NCBI GenBank assembly: GCA_003999685.1
Contig: CP021229.1
Location: forward strand, 1,054,001 to 1,118,000
Direction of reading: 5' to 3'
Source of the DNA: Taiwanofungus camphoratus
Taxonomy: Eukaryota > Basidiomycota > Agaricomycetes > Polyporales > Taiwanofungaceae
DNA length: 64,000 nucleotides
In this document: positions 58,938-64,000 of the stretch, piece by piece
Layout: every line of letters starts with the position of its first letter
Numbering within the stretch: position 1 is the stretch's first letter
Program-made: the position numbers and the translations under genes
Notes under the pieces: generated by a model
Told to the model about the DNA's origin: nothing
The model's database searches: none
Seen by the model: only the letters and a program-made list of their open reading frames with translations

Positions 58938-61778
58938 ATGTCGCTCTCCAGATACCGTCTTCGCTCCCATCTGCATGGACTGACTCTTCCATCGCCTTCT
59001 CCGACGCTCAGTCGGCGGCCGCTCTCAATCTCAGCAGTCGAGGGACCTCTGGAGCCCCCACTCGTTTCCAGCACATTCCCTGAGTACTTCGCACTGGAGA
59101 TCTTGCGCAAGCATGCTGAGCGACCAGCCCTCATTGCCCGCCGTGAGCAGCCGCGCCCGCATGGAGGGCCCCGCTCCCACAATATGGGCATCGAGCGGCA
59201 CCTCGTGTGGGATTTCGGTGAGTTTGATAGGCATATCGAAGCGCTCGCGCGGGGACTGCTAGAGCTGGGGGTGAAGAAGGGCGATCGGGTCGGTGTGGTC
59301 ATGGGAAACAGCAGGTGCGTGGAACTGTTATTGTTGATGAATGGCTTGGTTCTCATAGAAATCGCGCAGTGCATATGCTAGTCTGCAGTGGGCTTGCGCA
59401 AGCATCGGCGCGATCCTTGTCACGCTGAATCCGGCGTACCGTCTCCCTGAACTGGTGCGTACTGGACATGTCTCATTTCAGCCGTCATCTCACAGTCGTC
59501 CCAGGTGAACACACTGAACATCGCCGGCGTCTCGCACCTCTTCATCGTGCCGTCTATCCGGAGCTCCGCCTACATCCGTATGCTCGTGTCTGCCTTTCCC
59601 GGGCTTGCCCAATCCCAACCGGGAAGTATCCAGGAACCTGCGCTGCCCACATTACGCCATCTCATCGTCGTGGACAATGCGTTCGATGTGAATCTGAAGG
59701 CGTTCCACGAGGAGATAGGGCGTGCAAAGTGTGCAGTGGACTTCCGTGAGGTGCTTGTGTGGCGGGAAGATGGCGCGCCTGCGAGGACAGCGGAGGAGGT
59801 CAGGAAGGGGCTAGAGAAGGATGATGTGGTCAATCTGCAGTTCACGAGGTACGGTTGGGTAGATGGTGTGCGTGTAGATCTGACGTGTATGTTGTGTATC
59901 AAGCGGCACCACTGGCTTGCCCAAAGCTGTCTCGGTGAGCCGACGTTGTCATTCGCAGCTGCACGCGAGCTCATAGGCCCCAACGCTAGCTGACGCACCA
60001 TAATTTGTTGAACAACGCACTTGCCATCGGGCGCCGCATGCGTCTAATACCCTCGGATGTCATTTGTACGCTTTACTCTGTGATCTGCTCGTCTCACAAC
60101 TCTCTCATCCACGTCTCGAAAATTTGTCCGCAGGCAATGTTCCTCCATTGTTCCACTGTTTTGATATGTTCCTTTTCTCTTACTCTCTGTAGGCGAGGCT
60201 GACACTTTCCTCTTCATCCTCCATTGATGAATCCTGCCTTCTCCTTCCCATCTGATTCACGTCTATACGCCTCGTGTTAGGGAACCTTGCCGCCTGGACA
60301 CATGGCGCATGCATCGTCTATCCCTCGCAGATCTTCGACGCCTCTGCAACCGTGGACGCTGTCGTGGAAGAGCAGTGTACCGCCCTGCACGGTGTGCCGA
60401 CCCATTTTCTTCGAATACTGAACGAGGTGAAGCACAGACGCGAAGCTGGGGACCGCGTGGACACAAGCGCTTTGCGGTACGTAGTGGTTCCCTCTGACCG
60501 CTATATTGGGGAGTAATTAATCGCGGGAATAGGACAGGAATCATATCTGGCGCGCCGGTTCCGATTGATTACATGAAACAGCTGATTGCAAACCTCAATC
60601 TCAGCGAGCTGACGGTCGCGTATGGCATGAGTGCGTCGATCGTTCTGCTTTCGTATTCTCTTTCCCTTCATGAACACGACTCTGTTTGCAGCTGAGACTA
60701 GGTACGTCCGCCTGTAGCGCGGTTCAGATATGAGTCTAAGACAACGGCAGTCCGGTGTCTTTCCAGACGACACCCGACGACCCGATAATCAAACGCGTTG
60801 AGACAGTAGGGCGTGTGCAGCCACACGTCCGCGCGAAGCTCATCGATGGGGAGGGGAACACAGTTCCTGTGGGCACGCCTGGCGAAATAATGATCGCAGG
60901 ATACCTGTTGCAGAAGGGGTGCGTGCACTGTTGAACCCGTTCGAATGATTACCATAAGGGCTCTTGTGTTCGCTCGCACGTGTGGCTGGCTGAAGGTGAG
61001 GTTGACTGACTGTCGGGCGTAGGTACTGGATGGACGAGACGCACACGGCGAGTGCGATGCAGCGAGACGAAGATGGGACACTGTGGATGCGGTCGGGAGA
61101 CGAAGGCGTCATGGATGAGCACGGGTACTTGAAAGGTAGGTGTCAACACATTCTAATGCTTGGTGGTGCTTATGATTAATCCGCGGGCGCAGTACTTAGC
61201 AGGATAAAAGTAAGCATTTATCCATCCTATCCAGTCAGCAGCTGAGGACTGCAGGATATCATCATCCGCGGAGGCGAGGTCGGTACCCTTTTCACTTGTA
61301 TTAGTCCCCACTCAAAACATAGCACTTAATGTGGTCGATTCTGAATGTGATAACAGAACCTCTTCCCAGTGCAAATCGAGAACATACTCTTGGCGCATCC
61401 CGCCGTCTCCGAGGCGGCCGCAGTCGCAGTGCCCGACGACCACCTTGGTGAGGTTGTCGGTGCATGGATCGTCCGTGAGCCGGGTACAAAGTTGTCGAAA
61501 GAGGAGGTGCGCGCGTTAGTCGCGCAAGGGATGAATCCACAGGTATGCATTAAGTTAATGTGGCTTCTGTTTCTAGCCGGAAGTTATGGGAGCTGACCCG
61601 GCGCTTACTTATTCTCCACGCGCAGAATGCGCCGGCGTGGGTGTGGTTCGTGGGTGAGGATGGGGTCTCCGCAGAGATGCCGCGGACAGCCAGTGGGAAG
61701 GTGCAGAAGCACGTTCTGCGCGAGTGGGCGCAAGACCTGGCGCGGAAGGATGTTGGGCGGGTGGGGGCTAAGGCTTAG
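58938..61778 (+). CDS. AMP-binding acyl-CoA synthetase (ACSF2-like)
   Basis: Activates a fatty acid through an acyl-adenylate and transfers it to coenzyme A. The start at 58938 ([20 protein letters not shown]) gives an Arg-rich N-terminus that could be a mitochondrial signal. Domain order: [58 protein letters not shown]. The P-loop is assembled over an intron as [17 protein letters not shown]. Then [30 protein letters not shown], the adenine motif [32 protein letters not shown], the hinge block [18 protein letters not shown] and [19 protein letters not shown]. The C-terminal catalytic Lys is in [18 protein letters not shown]. The TAG stop is at 61776-61778. About ten short introns are present. 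Chain-length preference cannot be read. Confidence 0.92.
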
Positions 61779-63027
61779 GAGCCGAACGACGTTCCTAGAC
61801 GAAAAGGACATCCCACGAGGTGCGTGGACATGGGCGGTCGTTCTATTGGTCTACTTTTTGGGTCTGAACGATAAAACCAGGTGGAGCTGGGCGCTGACCA
61901 CGCGCCGGCCCGGGAGAGCCATTATATCCTGCTCCGGATTCTAGGGTACGATAACGATGTATCAAACTGCTCTGCAAGTGTTTTTTTCACGAGCTGTCGG
62001 GAGCTTTGTTTCTACCGCGTCTAGTCTGAGCGAGTCAATCGACTATCGCCAAACTTTTCAGAGGTGCGGCTCTTCGCATTTTCGAACGCCGGCGATATCA
62101 AGTTTCGCAGCTGCAGCTCTTCGGATCTTGAGTACTAGCCTTGATTGACTTTTGCCTGCTAACATGTGCATGTGGATACTGTCCAGGGGAGCTGGTTGCA
62201 CAACAGATGACTTGCGAGATACGTCTGGAACTCGTGCGATTCATTTCTCTCATACAGGATGGAGCATTACTCTGCACAGGTTTCCTTTATTTTGCGAGCA
62301 ACAGAATTTAGTCATTTTTGCAGGCCAAGAGCCCGCCCGGTATCGATCAATCATCATCATCATCATCGAGAACTGAGATCCGCCGAGATTATTTACTTGT
62401 GCCTCGCTTCACCGCCGGATATACATGCCAGCTTGGAGAAACTGATGATACCCCACAATTCCGTGCCCTGATATCGCTAGGTATGTATGTATGTCACGTT
62501 GCAGCCCCTCCCAATTCTACGAAGACTGGCCGCCGTTAGCGAGGGCGTCTGGCAAGCAATATGAACTTGACTTGGTTCTCTTCCGTGACCAAAGTTCCGT
62601 CGGACCTTAGGACGGTACAGGGTTTGAACCCTTCTTTGAGGGCTGCCGAGCTAGGGGCGCAACTTGGGGGTGCTGATGGGTGTTCACGCTTCCCAGGTTG
62701 GTTTCGGCGAGAAGACTGCGAAAACGGTGGCGGTTGTCCTGATCTGGGCAGTACGCGGGCGGTCACGCCTCACGAGACCGCGTCGGTGTCACAGTGTGGG
62801 AAGAGAATACCCGATGTGGACGTAGTGACCGTTCCTTGAGTTCGGAGTGACGTCACGCTCGTCGGGCCGGAGACACAGCGAGAGTGGAATGGGAATCGGT
62901 CAGCGTCCTTCACGCTAGATAAATACCAGCCCGAAGGTAAGACACATCTCCTTCTTTCATCTCAACCACCACCGTCTCTCCTTCTCTGCCCACATACCTG
63001 AAACATAGGATAACAGATCGGACAAGA
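61779..63027. promoter_or_regulatory. Intergenic region upstream of the dehydrogenase
   Basis: About 1.25 kb with no supported gene. It includes a CAT trinucleotide run near 62348 (TCATCATCATCATCATCG). A palindromic GGGTTTGAACCC near 62620 resembles a tRNA T-arm but has no matching tRNA around it. Just before the next gene, GATAAATACC near 62917 could be TATA-like. Confidence 0.4.
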
Positions 63028-64000
63028 TGCCGGAAGGAACGATGAGAGCACTCTGGTACAACAGCGTACGTTCGAATTCTATAGTCCCCGGTTGATTTAC
63101 CTGCGTTGCACCTATCGGACCGACAACGAGCTCATCTGACATCCACTGACTCCAATGTAGCCCCGGGACTTTCTGGTAAAGCAGGTGCCAATTCCGAAGT
63201 GCGGGGATGATGACCTGCTTCTCAAAGGTCCGTCGTCGTTCACTTCTTTCAGGGTCACTAGATAAATGGATTGCGGCGATTTCAATTACAGTGACATGCT
63301 GTGGTGTATGTGGGACGGACGCACACATCCACGACGGTGAATTCATCGCCAAATTCCCGGTACGTAGTGTCTAGTTGCCGTATCGTTAAAATCCTCATTC
63401 CTTGTGAATAGCTCATCCCTGGACATGAGGCGATCGGAAAAGTCGTGGAGATGGGCAAGAATGTCAAAGGTTTTGAGTTAGGCGACCGTATCGTTGCCGA
63501 TGTCGGCATGTCGGTACGTCGTCCTAATTTGAGTGCATCCGTCCTACGTTCATGGCAAACATGCCTAGTGCGAGAACTGCTTCTACTGCAGACGCGGAGA
63601 GCATGTGCTGTGCGAGAACTTCCATGCGCGTGGTGTGACAATGGACGGCGGTTTCGCCGAGTACATCGTCTAGTGCGTAACGCTTGCAGCGTCCCAATCT
63701 ACCTTGCGACGGCTAAACTTTTCTCCTGTGCAGCCCACAAAATAAGTGCTACAAGGTTCACAATCTCACCGACGAAGAGTCGACGCTCCTCGAGCCCGCA
63801 GCTTGCGCGATCCACGGGCTGGACAAGCTCAACCCTCCTGTCGGCATTGACGTGCTCCTCCTCGGGGCCGGACCCACAGGGCTGATTCTCGCGCAGCTGC
63901 TCAAGCTCAACGGCGCGCACAAGGTCGTCATCGCGGCGAACAAGGGCATCAAGATGGACATCGCGAAGCAGCTGAATGCGGGTGACGAGTACGTCGAGCT
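63028..64000 (+). CDS. Zinc-dependent medium-chain dehydrogenase, polyol type (3' partial)
   Basis: NAD(P)-dependent dehydrogenase of the sorbitol, xylitol or arabinitol dehydrogenase group. The ATG at 63028 starts [13 protein letters not shown]. Exons then read [20 protein letters not shown] and [20 protein letters not shown] with the catalytic-zinc Cys, then [18 protein letters not shown] with the zinc-binding His-Glu. The structural-zinc loop reads [17 protein letters not shown], assembled across an intron, followed by [33 protein letters not shown] and the Rossmann fold [20 protein letters not shown]. The coding sequence runs off the window at residue 240 or so. Which polyol it uses cannot be decided from this part. 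Confidence 0.9.

Noticed and set aside
62600-62660. tRNA-like T-arm (GGGTTTGAACCC)
   Set aside because: No acceptor stem, D-arm or correctly spaced A box could be fitted on either strand.

Overview
The window reads as nuclear DNA of a filamentous basidiomycete, most likely an Agaricomycete (mushroom or polypore type). Nearly every gene is split by short GT-AG introns of about 45 to 75 bases. Genes are compact and lie on both strands. Several families are typically fungal: an Erv29/Surf4 receptor with a KKTY tail, a Gti1/Pac2 (WOPR) regulator, an Rmd1-type protein, Sec5, and a cytochrome b5-fused fatty acid hydroxylase. All names rest on reading translated exons by eye; no database was searched.

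Layout, left to right. 1-6.4 kb: two head-to-tail aminoacyl-tRNA synthetases, a mitochondrial-type isoleucyl enzyme (5' end outside the window) and a prolyl enzyme with a possible mitochondrial leader. 6.4-20.6 kb: a rearranged block. A DJ-1-like gene and the 3' end of a MYND zinc-finger gene occur twice, as direct copies of about 2.2 kb (7820-10037 and 16404-18595). Copy 1 keeps the whole DJ-1 gene and only the tail of the MYND gene. Copy 2 has a damaged DJ-1 gene and the whole MYND gene. This is the pattern left by one tandem duplication with breakpoints in the two genes. The roughly 6.4 kb between the copies holds two oppositely oriented GC-rich repeat arrays around a 1.8 kb single-copy centre, resembling a fold-back element.

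21-32.8 kb: a coiled-coil protein with an FN3-like start and a His-rich stretch, the ribosome-biogenesis WD protein Enp2, Surf4/Erv29, the adenine DNA glycosylase MutY, and a WOPR-family transcription regulator with a long 5' region. 35.5-45 kb: a DnaJC11-like J protein with an unusually long intron, an Rmd1/RMND1 (DUF155) protein and exocyst Sec5. 45-47.6 kb: gene-poor, with a 1.1 kb element bearing inverted repeats of about 260 bp. 47.6-53.7 kb: a tandem pair of fatty acid 2-hydroxylases, then a histidine acid phosphatase. 54-58.2 kb: a weak F-box-like locus, a small unrecognised gene and a membrane protein. 58.9-64 kb: an acyl-CoA synthetase and the start of a zinc-dependent polyol-type dehydrogenase running off the window.

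Most genes are housekeeping, with no operon-like linkage. The clearest departure from ordinary gene content is the duplication with inverted arrays at 7.8-18.6 kb. No tRNA, rRNA, CRISPR array or virus-like element could be supported.
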